Assembly: GCA_963921195.1 (NCBI GenBank)
Contig: OY992537.1
Coordinates: 32,595,911-32,659,910 of the forward strand
Reading direction: 5' to 3'
Length of the DNA stretch: 64,000 bases
Source: Pegoplata infirma
Taxonomy: Eukaryota > Arthropoda > Insecta > Diptera > Anthomyiidae
The notes under the pieces: model-generated
Databases searched by the model: none
Seen by the model: only the letters and a program-made list of their open reading frames with translations
What the model was told of the DNA's origin: nothing
In this document: one piece after another, positions 34,884 to 44,971 of the stretch
Layout of the letters: every line of letters begins with the position of its first letter
Position numbering within the stretch: the stretch's first letter is position 1
Position numbers and translations under genes: made by a program

Positions 34884-35639
34884 ACCAACCCCCCCCCTGG
34901 TAATTTCCAACTCTTTGGAAACTTAAACCAAATCGGCTTAATTAATAATGCAGTGCAAAAGAAAAAAAAAAAACTGAACTAAAAATTGTTTCGCTAATTT
35001 TTATATTTTCTTTTAGCATTTTTCCCTACCATCAAAGTTTTCTGATATTCTATGTGCATATTTAACTTTTAATGGACTTGTCTTTGAGTAGAGAACCATT
35101 TGTTGTAAACAAAATTCTATATATTTCATTAATTCAGTAAACACGAGTCCCTAGATGTGGTGTTAATTGGTTTCTCGAAATGCCGCATAAATCTCAAGGA
35201 AAACCAAGAAATTTTAAAAATATTATTGCCAAAGTCAGCTAATCATCGCATTTAAGCACCTATGTGTGCTGACGTGAAGCGTTAGCAGTCACCTTAAATT
35301 TAGTCGTGTAAATCAAGTGATGTTTGTACTTTTCCGTATTCTTTTGTTTTTCCCCGTAACGCACATTGTGCCCTGCAGTACTCGCTAATGACATTTATAT
35401 GCAACATTTCTAAATGTTTCAGGTTTTTGTTTTACGCAAAAAAAAAAAACAGAATGTAGAAAACTAAAAGAACCTGAACTTCATTTACTATCTTTTACAT
35501 TAGCTAAGTGAAGTAAAGAAGAAGACCTCGAGTATACATTTCAAAACCACTAACATTTACAATACAAAGCGTGGTACAGTGGATAGTTTTTTAAAAATAT
35601 AAATGAAACTCTTAAGTACATTTTTCAAACAACAGTACT
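34884..35639. other. Spacer, no gene recognised
   Basis: No element or credible ORF recognised. Confidence 0.4.
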
Positions 35640-36000
35640 TACGGTAGGGCTGACCCAATTTTATTTCAATTTAAAATTTTATATATTCAAAACATTTCGG
35701 AACTTTGTCCCCATGTAAACAATTATTTGATATTTAGTTAAACTCACTTGACTCAAATTTGTTTTGTATGAATTGTCTATGCTAATTAAACATCTGCCCA
35801 AAATTTGCATCTATTCGGTCCATGTATGGACCAGGGTCCTATTCTATATAGTTCAAATGGAGATATCGCAAAAACCGTTTGACCAATTTCAAAATATTTT
35901 TTAATATTGGGTTCATTAAAATTAATAACAATTTTAAATCGATTTTTTTTTTCAAGTTTCAAAAACGTTGCGTTTTCTTATGTTTCATAGCCCCACCGTA
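35640..36000. mobile_element. Small TIR element, TACGGTRGGGCT ends
   Basis: TACGGTAGGGCTGACCC (35640) and inverse ATAGCCCCACCGTA (to 36000) give a 12-bp TIR with one mismatch, length 361 bp. No clear target duplication was seen, so the boundaries are tentative. Confidence 0.5.
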
Positions 36001-36654
36001 CGTTACACACCAAGGGTGTGGGTTGTTTTTTATTATTTTTTATTCTTAATAATTCTAAGCCGTTGAAAGTACTACATACATAGTATATTTTTGCATTTTT
36101 ACTCTAACAAAAGTTTTTTATATGCTTTTGTTTTTAAACGTATCTACTTTAAAGTTTTCCACGAATCATTTTCATTTTTTTTTAACTTTTTTGCTGCTGC
36201 TGATGTTACGTTCATAAGTGCAAGTGAAGTTTATGGACATAGAACTGTAAACCATTTCCAATATTTCCGAGAATCCATCAGCCTTACGACAAAAAAATAA
36301 AATAAATTTTAAATCGACTTTTAATTTTATTTCCATACAAATTGTTTTTGTTTTTAAAATCGACTTTAAAAAATGTATAGAAAATTTGAAATTTAAAATA
36401 GAACTTTTGTTAAAATAGACTTTTTATTTTTCTTTGGTACTGGCCATGTGTCTTTAAGTATACATAACACAGTGATACAAAATCGAACTTTCGGAATCGG
36501 AATGGGATGAAACCAAAAGCAAATGAAAGCTGACTTTTTCCATAAACAAAACCTTCAAGGCCTTTTCTTAGGTCAGAGCTAGATTTTATTTTACACGCAT
36601 TTAAAGTTGGTGATTTTAAAGCATTTAAAGTTTTTGTGTACTAAACATGTTCTA

Positions 36655-36900
36655 CTTTAAAGGCCCCTGGTGGTGCCCTTATTGGACATGTAGGGTCCAG
36701 TTTCCAAACTTAAGCTCAAAATCACTTCAGCTATGACTGGTATGAATTTTGCTGCAATCGGTTCAGTACCTATTAACTGAATAGCCAAATTATTAAAATA
36801 AACCATTGTACACCGTTGCGTATGATTGTTATTTAAAGGCAATTATTAATATAAATCACTGGACACCATTGCGTATGATTGTTATTTAAAGGCAATTACA
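36655..36900 (-). repeat. Dispersed repeat B, copy 2, with local duplication
   Basis: Begins 'ggcccctggtggtgccctta' and matches 16.19-16.43 kb in reverse. Its distal part, 'gcgtatgattgttatttaaa', occurs twice in tandem (about 36815 and 36870; period ~57 bp). Confidence 0.65.
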
Positions 36901-36975
36901 ATATTAATCATTCGCCACTGATACAGTTTTCAAGCATTTATTATTATAATTATAATAAAAGTGCACTAACTTCAA

Positions 36976-37785
36976 ATCCCAGCAGAAATTTTGCTGAACG
37001 TTCAGCAGCTTTTGGAAGGGGAACTTGAGTAAAGGAGCGCATCCAATTGCGCTGAATTCATGCATGATTCCCTAAGGCGATGTCCCACTTTAGAGCGCTA
37101 GTTGGATACACAGAAACAGCGCTCTTTAGATGCACTGAAATCACGTGTCTTTAGAGCGCTGATTTAAGCAGCATAAAGATGCTGTAAATTCATGTATCTT
37201 TTTAGCGGTAATTTAAGCAGATTAAAGATGCAGTGAATTCATGTATCTTTGTTGAGCTGATTTAAACAGAATAAAGATGCTGTAAATTCAAAGTTGAAAT
37301 CAAATAACTAAAATTTAAAAAAATATAACAAAAAAATTCATTCGTTTTACTTTACAAAACTTTATTTATGTGAAACAAAATGAAAAAAAAAATTCGGAAG
37401 TGAACATCAAAAAAATATCGGAAATTTTCATTTTCACATTTTTTATGGGATTTTTTTTGGGAACAGCGGTCAAAGATGCTATGATTGAAGCGCTCTTTGC
37501 AGCGCTCATTAATGCGCAATAATGATGCAGTCAAATCATGTGTCTTTGTCTAAAACTCATGTTTTTTTATTCAAAAAGTGTTAAAAATATTAAAAAGGAA
37601 AGCAAGTGTAAAATTTTATCAAAAAATAATTACACATTATCAGTTTTATATAAAAAATCTTAAAAAAAAATTAACATTTTTTCCCCTTCCTTTTACTGCA
37701 TCCCTAAGAGCGCTCTTTGGATGCGCTACGGTATGCTATAAACAGATGCTGTGTCGCCAAAATCTCGATTTATTTCTGCTGGGAT
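36976..37785. mobile_element. MITE, CCCAGCAGAAAT ends, AT duplication
   Basis: CCCAGCAGAAAT (36978) and inverse ATTTCTGCTGGG (to 37783) with AT on each side. Arms are built of 'aagatgctgtaaattcatgt', 'gagcgctctttgga' and inverse words, a further case of short inverted units filling the arms. Non-coding. Confidence 0.75.
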
Positions 37786-37969
37786 GCGTGTAAAACAAAA
37801 TCTAGCTCTGAACTAGAAAAAAGCCTTGAGGGGTTTGTTATGGAATATGTCAACTTTCATGTGCTTTTGGTTTCATCCCATTCCGATTTTGGGTGTTGCA
37901 CTGTGTAATTAAAGGCAATTATTACTAAAAGAAAATGTAATAATGAATGAAATGAAGTCTACACTCAAA

Positions 37970-38677
37970 ATAATACATTAGTAGATTAACTATTTTTTTT
38001 TTCTAATGCTGGTTAGCTAACTTTTAGCAAATTTTTAGTTAAGATTAGCATGTTAGCAAAAATATCTTGTAAAATTCATTTAGAGCATTAACAATTTTAA
38101 ACAAAATTTGAACAAATTTTTTTTGCTAAATTTAAAATTGAGTTGACCAAATTTTTACAAGCTTTTTTGCTAATATTAGCAAAAATAAATGATAACTTTT
38201 TTTTATTTTCAGAAAATTTAAAATGGCGCTATCTCGGAAACTGAGCCAGATAGAGCAAAATTGAGGCCGTTTTTAGTAGTATCGCCGGTCCTCTTCATAT
38301 GTGTGGACCCTTAGGGTTCCTAACTTTGGATCCAAAAAAGTTAGCATTCCCGCAAATTTTAAAATGCTCATATCTCGGTTAATATTGCCGACACAACAAA
38401 AAGTCCAAAAGCATTTTTGTAGCTCTCAACACGTAGAACAAGACCGCAAAATAACTAGTTCTAGGTCCATCGAGGTCTGGACCTATCAGGTCCGAACCTA
38501 ATGGTGTCCTCAAATGTGTATGAACTAAGTTGAAATAAAAAAAATTTCAGTTAACAAATTTTTGGCAAAACATTTTTGCTAACTTTACCAAAAAAATTGT
38601 GGGTTCAAAATCAACAAATTTTCTTTTAGGTTTACAAGCCTTTTTTTTGCTAACATAACAGTTTTTTTTTTAGTGTA
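37970..38677. mobile_element. TA-flanked CACTC MITE, GCTAA arms, unique core
   Basis: TA-CACTCAAAATAATAC (37972) and inverse TTTTTTTTTAGTG-TA (to 38675). Arms carry 'gctaactttagc'-like words. The core (about 38218-38510) matches the MITE at 57872-58646 in inverse orientation ('tatctcggaaactgagccag', 'gccggtcctcttcatatgtg') and more distantly the one at 17102. Confidence 0.85.
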
Positions 38678-38714
38678 CAATGAAATCCAGATTAGATAAG
38701 TTTCGAAGAAGATG

Positions 38715-39040
38715 AAAGATGATTTAAGTCCTATGATTAAAAATCTGAAAATGCGACTCGGATGCGACATTATACAATTGATTACAACAGGTCTGCTGGT
38801 TAAAAATCCGATCTCTAAAGTTTTTCATCACATCAGGTTTTTGAGAAAATTGAGGCCAAAGTTCAAAAAAATTGCCGTTTTGGGCATTTTTGGAAACTCA
38901 TTGCTGATGAACCCGATGTGATGGGGACCCGATGGGGGTCAAGGGTAAAAATTACGCATTACTCTTTAAGATGCAGAACTCATTTAATCAGTCGCCTTAA
39001 CCCTTTGGGCACAAATTGTCTTATGAACAGTTCATGCGAA
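38715..39040 (+). repeat. Dispersed repeat A, copy 4
   Basis: 'tcacatcaggtttttgagaa', 'aacccgatgtgatggggacc' and 'cagtcgccttaaccctttgg' match the copies at 26.36-26.96 kb. It ends near 'acaaattgtctta'. Confidence 0.7.
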
Positions 39041-39067
39041 TAAGGACGAATAGACAATTTGTATTAC

Positions 39068-39650
39068 TTTACATTTGGTGAATTATTCATTTTCAATTCA
39101 AAGAATTAATTCAAGTATGAATTTTTTCTTTTTGAATTAATTCATTTTCAATTAATTTTTTTAATTAATATTTTTTTTTAATTAATTCTTTTTTTGAATT
39201 AATTCTTTTTAATTGATTAATTTTTTTAATTAATTCGTTTTTTTAATTAATTCATTTATTGAATTAATTAATTTTTTTAGCTAAATAATTTATTGAATTA
39301 ATTCATTTTCTGAATTAAAATGCTGCTTTTGCGACGTCGATGATTTTTTGCTTGCTACTTTCGCAAAAGCATAAATGTTATAGTATGTGTGTGTGTGCTT
39401 ATCAAAAAAAGAATTAAAAAAATTTAACTAAATGAATTAATTCAAAAATAATTAATTAAAAACAAAATAATTCATGCTTGAATATATTCTTTGAATTAGA
39501 ATGTAATTATTCTTAAAATGAATTAATTCTTTTTTAAATCATTCAAGTCTAATTTAAAGAATTAATTCAATCATGAATTAATTCATTAATTAATTAAAAA
39601 TAATATGAATTAATTCTTCAAAAGTCTGGAATAATAATCGTAAAGTGTTA
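39068..39650. repeat. GAATTAATTC-rich foldback block
   Basis: Two arms of 'aattaattcattttt'-type palindromic words flank a unique centre (39320-39410: 'gcttttgcgacgtcgatgat', a TG run). The edges 'gtattactttaca' (about 39092) and inverse 'tgtaaagtgttac' (near 39640) may be terminal repeats. Probably another MITE of the palindromic-arm type. Confidence 0.6.
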
Positions 39651-40496
39651 CAGTTACAAAAATCGAAAATTTAAGAGCAACTATGACCGATTTGAATAGA
39701 TTCGATCGATGTCCGTCGGTGAAAGATGCGATGCAGTCGAATTCAAAAGATTAGAAAACAATTTTTTTTCGGTCGGCCTATTTTGTAGACGTGAATATAA
39801 AATATTTGTTTTAATAATGGTAAAATTGTATTTATAAATTTGTTACATTTTCTTGAGAGGGGAAGGTGTTCCCCAATGTCCTCCGCCGATACATTTGTAT
39901 TAATTGTCCTATTGGTAGGCGAATCTCATTTTAACAGTTTCCATCCCTTTACGATAAATGTTTACAAATGCATTTATAACGCCTAAGTAACAGAATTTTA
40001 CTATAATTTATATTATTTTTTATATCAACGCCCACAAAAAGGGGCGGGACGAGAAAAATTAAATTTTCTGGCTAGGTGCAACTTGAAAATTTCTCATTTG
40101 CTTAACAAAAGTAGAAATAGGTAAAAAAATGTTCGGTTTTCAGTGGCTGTTTTGGTTCTTCTCATCTGCTTTTACGCATTTACGAACTAAAACTGTTTTA
40201 CAAATTGATTACTTTACAAATTGATTACTAATGCTCTCTTGTAAGTTAAACTCTCGGCAAAATTTAACTACTTCCTTAAAATGTTGACAAATGCATAAAT
40301 CGACAGCTAACTGTATATTAGGGTGAAACAAATTTCCTTTGATCGAATTTCAAAATCATTTGGACCTGTAGGCTTTCTTTTAGACATGAAAATCGGAAAG
40401 TTTCAAACAAAGTAAAAAATGTTTTAGTTTGTTCGGATTTTTCCGATTTTCAAAAAAGGAACCCTGTCTCCGATGATTTTTAAATTTGAAAAAAGG
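39651..40496. other. Spacer, no gene recognised
   Basis: No element or credible ORF recognised. Confidence 0.4.
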
Positions 40497-40672
40497 AAAA
40501 TTTGGCTTTTCAGCAAAATATACAAAAATATGCATATTTAGCAAAATATGCAAAAATATGCACTAAAGAATCGATGTCATTTTAAACCAAATTCTTTGAT
40601 TTTCAAAGATATTTTGTTTATGCTGTTGTAAGACTAACAAGAAAAAACATGCATTTGCCTGAAAGTCCTCTC
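40497..40672. repeat. hAT-like 'tatgca' element, right-arm fragment
   Basis: 'gcaaaatatgcaaaaatatg', 'gaatcgatgtcattttaa' and 'aacatgcatttgcctg' match the right arm at 48.95-49.14 kb. The terminus is eroded. Confidence 0.6.
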
Positions 40673-41589
40673 CTTGATTATTAGAAATGGTGTATTGGTA
40701 GTAGCAGTAGTGAATAATGATAATAAAAAACTTTTTGTTCGGTTCTTTTTTTTTAATTTTTTTACTCAAGCACCATTAATTTTACTTTTACACAACTTAG
40801 CTCGGTCATTTTCTTGAGGTTTGTTAATTGACACTCTTTTCGTGCTTATTATCGTTTATGAAAGAAATGGGAAGTAGTCGTAGTGGTTGTGGAAATTATG
40901 CCACCAGTCACAAAATAAAAAAACGTTGTCTGATTCATAAAATGTAGAGACACAAAAAAAAAACGCCGATGAGTTCCAGCTAAAGTCCTAGTGCTAACTG
41001 GTTGCTAAAGCACCAGTATCATCGTCATCATTATTGTTCATTATTTTTAATGGAAATTTGCCATTTTTTTTTTTTTTGCATTTAATTATAATATCTCATA
41101 ATTTTTTCAATATTTTTTTTGTAATATGACTTTTTTTACTTTAAATAGATAGTGAAAGAATGAATTTAAATATATCTAGGCCACATGAAAAAGAAGAAAA
41201 TTTAAGTTTATTTTTGAAATATTTAAAATAAGCTTAAAGCACATATTGAAGACGAATATTTAAAACTTGCTATCTGCAGTATTTTCTAATAAAGTTTTTG
41301 ATAGAAATGTGTTCAATGATTAATTTGTCATCTATCAAATTAATTTTTATCCGTAATATTATTTCAAAAACAATTTTTTTTTTAATTATATTGTGGAAAA
41401 AAGGTAAAAATAACTTTTAGAATTACCTAAAATAACCGTTCTTTTTGATCTCCTAAAAAATGCAGATAGTATGTTTTGAATAATCGCCCTCGATATTGCA
41501 TTTAAAGGAAAAACTTCATTTAAATAAATCTAATTAATTTTAATTAAAAAATTAATATTGCTTTATTTGGCCTTTAAAATATTACATTT
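40673..41589. other. Spacer, no gene recognised
   Basis: No element or credible ORF recognised. Confidence 0.4.
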
Positions 41590-41830
41590 TTGGTAAGGCT
41601 ATTCTAGCTCGAGGTCATTTTTCCTTTACTAGTTGTAAGTGGGTGCTTACGTTTTACGTCAGCACATATAGATTCTGAGGTCCTTATTAAAAACATAATA
41701 AAGAATGACTGTCAAGAAAACGTTTTTTCTGTTTTAAATTTATTTATGTCGGCCATTTTTGCAAGACTTAGACGACAAAAGTTTCTGAATTTGTTAGATT
41801 CCATTGTCAATACAATTTAGCAAATATAAA
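41590..41830 (+). repeat. Dispersed repeat C, copy 1
   Basis: 'ctagctcgaggtcatttttc', 'tctgttttaaatttattta' and 'attccattgtcaa' occur in the same order and orientation at 52190-52375. This copy has an extra ~60-bp stretch in the middle. Family unknown. Confidence 0.65.
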
Positions 41831-42238
41831 GAATATTTTTTTATACAACATAAAACATGATAGAATGAATAACTCTGCGTCATTAACTCAAATTAACGCA
41901 AAAAAATAATTTAAAAAAAAAATAGTGCCTGGGACTTTAAAAAATTAATCAAAAAAATTTTAAAATCATTTTTAGTTTAATTTTTACTCCAAAACGCAAA
42001 CAAAAATTTGTTTCTTTACAACATATTTAATGAAATTTTTTTACGCAAAACGCAAAAAAAAAGTGAAAAAAATTTGGGATTCAGAAAATGTTTAAAAATT
42101 TCGAATTTTTTTTTGTATCATTTTAAATAAAATTCTTTACTTCAACCCTTAAAAAGAATTGTGTCTGCGACTTAGAATTTTTTTTATTTTTTTGTCATGA
42201 AATAAGTACAAAGGCAAAAACTGCCAACCGTAAAAAAA

Positions 42239-43052
42239 CAAGTAAGAAAGTTATAGTCGGTCAAGACCGACCATATTATACCCGTAAAAAAACAAGTAAG
42301 AAAGTTATAGTCGGTCAAGACCGACCCTATTATACCCTACACCCGTGTTTTCCGGAAAATGGGTCCCAAGTCCAAACATGGACCGATTGGATCTATCTTT
42401 TGTTAGATCTTTATTTAGTGTAGAAAAGACACACAGTGGTTTAATTTTTTGCCAATAGTCCGATTTAACTGAATATCGGTAGAAATTTTTATATGGAGAA
42501 CAATGTCCAAAAAGGGTCCAGTTATATTCAGATTTCATTAGGTAACTAAAGTGCACGATTAACACCTACAAATAAAATTTTTATCAAATATTTCTATTTT
42601 TATGAATTTTGAGGGAATTATGTGAATATCGGAAGGGTGGTTTGTGTGGGGACTACGAGAAGGGCTGACCCGATTCCTTTAACATTTGGAATAATGATTC
42701 GTGCATACAAAATTGGAATACCTGTTAATTTTCAAAGCGATATCTATTATAAACGGTTATAAGATTCATTTAAGAATAATCCAAAGGGGGCGTTTGTATA
42801 GGGGCTAAGTCTTAACATGAATATCTTTTCCAATTTCAATAGGCTTCGTCATTGGGCCAAAAGATGCTTAAGTTTCAAATTTTAAGTCAATTGAAAATTG
42901 CGACCGGACGGACAGACGGGCATCGCTAATCGACTCAAAAAGTAATTCTGAGTCGACCGGTATACTTGAAAGTAGGTCTAGGACCAATATTTCGGTTACA
43001 AACATCAGCACAAACTCATTATACCTGTACCACAGAGTGGTGTAGGGTATAA
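42239..43052 (-). repeat. mini-me-like repeat, type 2, with duplicated end
   Basis: The plus-strand left end 'acaagtaagaaagttatagt' then 'cggtcaagaccgacc' is present twice in tandem (42239-42290 and 42292-42341). The body has 'gtaggtctaggaccaatatt' and the right end has the hairpin 'ataccctgtaccac'-type sequence 'gtaccacagagtggtgtagg'. Two GACGG units (near 42910) are the remnant of the GTCY array. Confidence 0.75.
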
Positions 43053-43481
43053 TTAGTCAATGCAAATCAATTATGTGAAGTTATATTTCCAAAAAATACT
43101 TTGAAGGCATTTTGTAAACGCTTTGCTAATGATTTTTTGCTATTAAAAGCATTTTAAAATATAAATTTTAAATTAAAATTTATCAATTTTCAAACACATC
43201 ACAGATTTTTTTTCGAGACTTTTCCATAATTTGTCAAAAAAAATTTCCTTTAAGCATTTTTAATGAATTTTTTAGTAGAAAGCTAAAAAAAAATTTAAAA
43301 AAATATTCGGATTTAGAACGTTTTTTTCAAAGCATTTTTAAATATAGAGTGACAATCGAAGAATGCTGACGCTGGAAGGGTGGCTTCTTCCGAAAGCTGT
43401 CGATATCTCTATTTGCCTGTGTTGTCAATTAATATTTTCAGATTTTGTCATTGTATAACAAAAATTATTATTTCTCAGAAA

Positions 43482-44282
43482 TAACACAGACCAACAAATT
43501 TTTAACCCATAGAGTTACTTTTGTAAGAGTTTCAGGTTTTCGAGATATCTTAGCTTGCAGTTTAAAAAAAACACGTTTTTCGCAATATTCGAGACGTTAT
43601 GACTGCGAAAATTTACCTTCATTTATAAAACCTTATATGTCATCTGAAAGTGCTACAAATTACCATTAAAATGAAGGTTAAACTTTATAATAAATTGTTT
43701 CATCTCTGAGATATCTTTACCTGAAGTTTTTTCTCGGTTTGTGACTCTGGACGCGGCTGAGAGTGGTATGTTTCACTAAAAACATCACTAAACACAAATT
43801 TCAACGGGCGATATCTCTGCAAATAGATAAGATATTTAAACAGTTCAAAACGCATTTTTGTTTTTTTTTAATTGGGAATTTAAAACTTTTATCATTTCTT
43901 CGTAAAATAAAGCCGATTTTGCATTCATAGGAAAAATACCGTGAATATAGCGAAAACCTGAATTTTTAAATTTCATGTTGAGATATTTCAGAGGAGAAAC
44001 AAGATATTGCAGAGGTTAAACAAGTATTTGAAAGGTATTAAGTAGTACTTTCAGACTTCATATCAGATTTTATAAATAAAGGTGAATTCGCGAAGTAATA
44101 ACGTCTCGAAAATGGCGAAAAACAGGGTTTTTTTTTCAAAATTTTAGCTAAGATATCTCGAAAACCTGATGTGATGGAGAAATTTTGAGTACAGATTCGG
44201 ATTCAGTGCAGCTCAACCCCTTAGAAAAATATATTCTAGTCGTGGGGTTTTGACCTTTTGCAAATTTTGTTGGCCTGTGTAA
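43482..44282. mobile_element. TIR element, CACAGRCCAACAAA ends, TAA duplication
   Basis: CACAGACCAACAAATTT (43485) and inverse AAATTTTGTTGGCCTGTG (to 44279), flanked by TAA (43482-43484, 44280-44282). Inner arms mirror each other ('aggttttcgagatatctta' and inverse near 44150; 'gagacgttatgactgcgaaa' and inverse near 44095). 795 bp, non-coding. Same duplication and CACAG start as the element at 36468. Confidence 0.82.
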
Positions 44283-44303
44283 ATAATATGAAGTCAAAAC
44301 GAA

Positions 44304-44342
44304 CTGCGTATTGAAAAAATAGTTTTTTTTTTCAATACGCAG
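44304..44342. repeat. Short perfect palindrome
   Basis: CTGCGTATTGAAAAAA mirrored by TTTTTTCAATACGCAG around a short AT centre. Confidence 0.8.
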
Positions 44343-44475
44343 AAAAAAAAATCAAAAAATTTTTGTGCCTTGTAAAATTTGCAACACTTTTTTGACGATT
44401 TTTTTAATTTTTTATTTTTTTTTTGAAAAATCCAGACAATTTTTTTTTTAAGTGTCTTTCCACACATAAAAAAAT

Positions 44476-44735
44476 CAGGAGTGCATTTTGCGTATTTTTC
44501 GAGAAAATTGTATTCGAATATTGGATTTCATAAAAATTCTGTAATTCTTTTGTATTTTATTGTGTCAACACCGCGTATGAGTAACGAAAATTTGCGAAAC
44601 CAACGAATTTTCGTTACTCATACGCAGTGTATACACAATAAAATACAAAAGATATGTAACAGAATCTTTATAAAATCCAATATTCAAATGCGATTTTCTC
44701 AATCCAAAAATTAATAAATGTGGATGCATTTTTGA
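44476..44735. repeat. Foldback hairpin, ~120-bp arms
   Basis: The centre is GCGTATGAGTAACGAAAATT and its inverse around a short loop ('tgcgaaaccaacg'), and the arms continue outward ('tgtattttattgtgt', 'atattggattt', 'cgagaaaat') with few mismatches on both sides. Confidence 0.85.
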
Positions 44736-44971
44736 TAAATTGCTTAAAAAAACAGGTTCTGAAAATTTTCTAAAATAACATTTGGTGATAAAAGTACAAA
44801 TAACTAGTGAATGCCGAATCTACCCTCCAAAACTAAAAAAAAAAAACTTTTTTGCACTTAAGTATTACAATTTAAAATTTTTTTATATCCACGCTCACAA
44901 AATTAAAATATTAAAGCCCTCGGGTACAAGTTGGCGTTTTTCAGATTTTAGTTAACATTTTTAATGGAAAG

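Larger units (their letters stand above)
36465..37908. mobile_element. TIR element, CACAGTG ends, TAA duplication
   Basis: CACAGTG at 36468 and inverse CACTGTG to 37905, flanked by TAA on both sides (36465-36467, 37906-37908). Arms extend about 120 bp ('atcggaatgggatgaaacca', 'gctagattttattttaca' and inverses near 37790-37885). The middle contains dispersed repeat B (36655-36900) and a MITE (36978-37783). A TAA duplication fits PIF/Harbinger-type targets; no transposase is present, so the class is inference. Confidence 0.78.

Noticed and set aside
16187..36842. Similar small proteins at 16187-16414 (+) and 36657-36842 (-)
   Set aside because: Their similarity follows from DNA repeat B; no start context, no known domain, and flanks are repetitive.
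36468..37905. Transib/RAG-like element because ends read CACAGTG
   Set aside because: The flanking duplication is TAA (3 bp) and not the 5-bp duplication typical of Transib; no core ORF.
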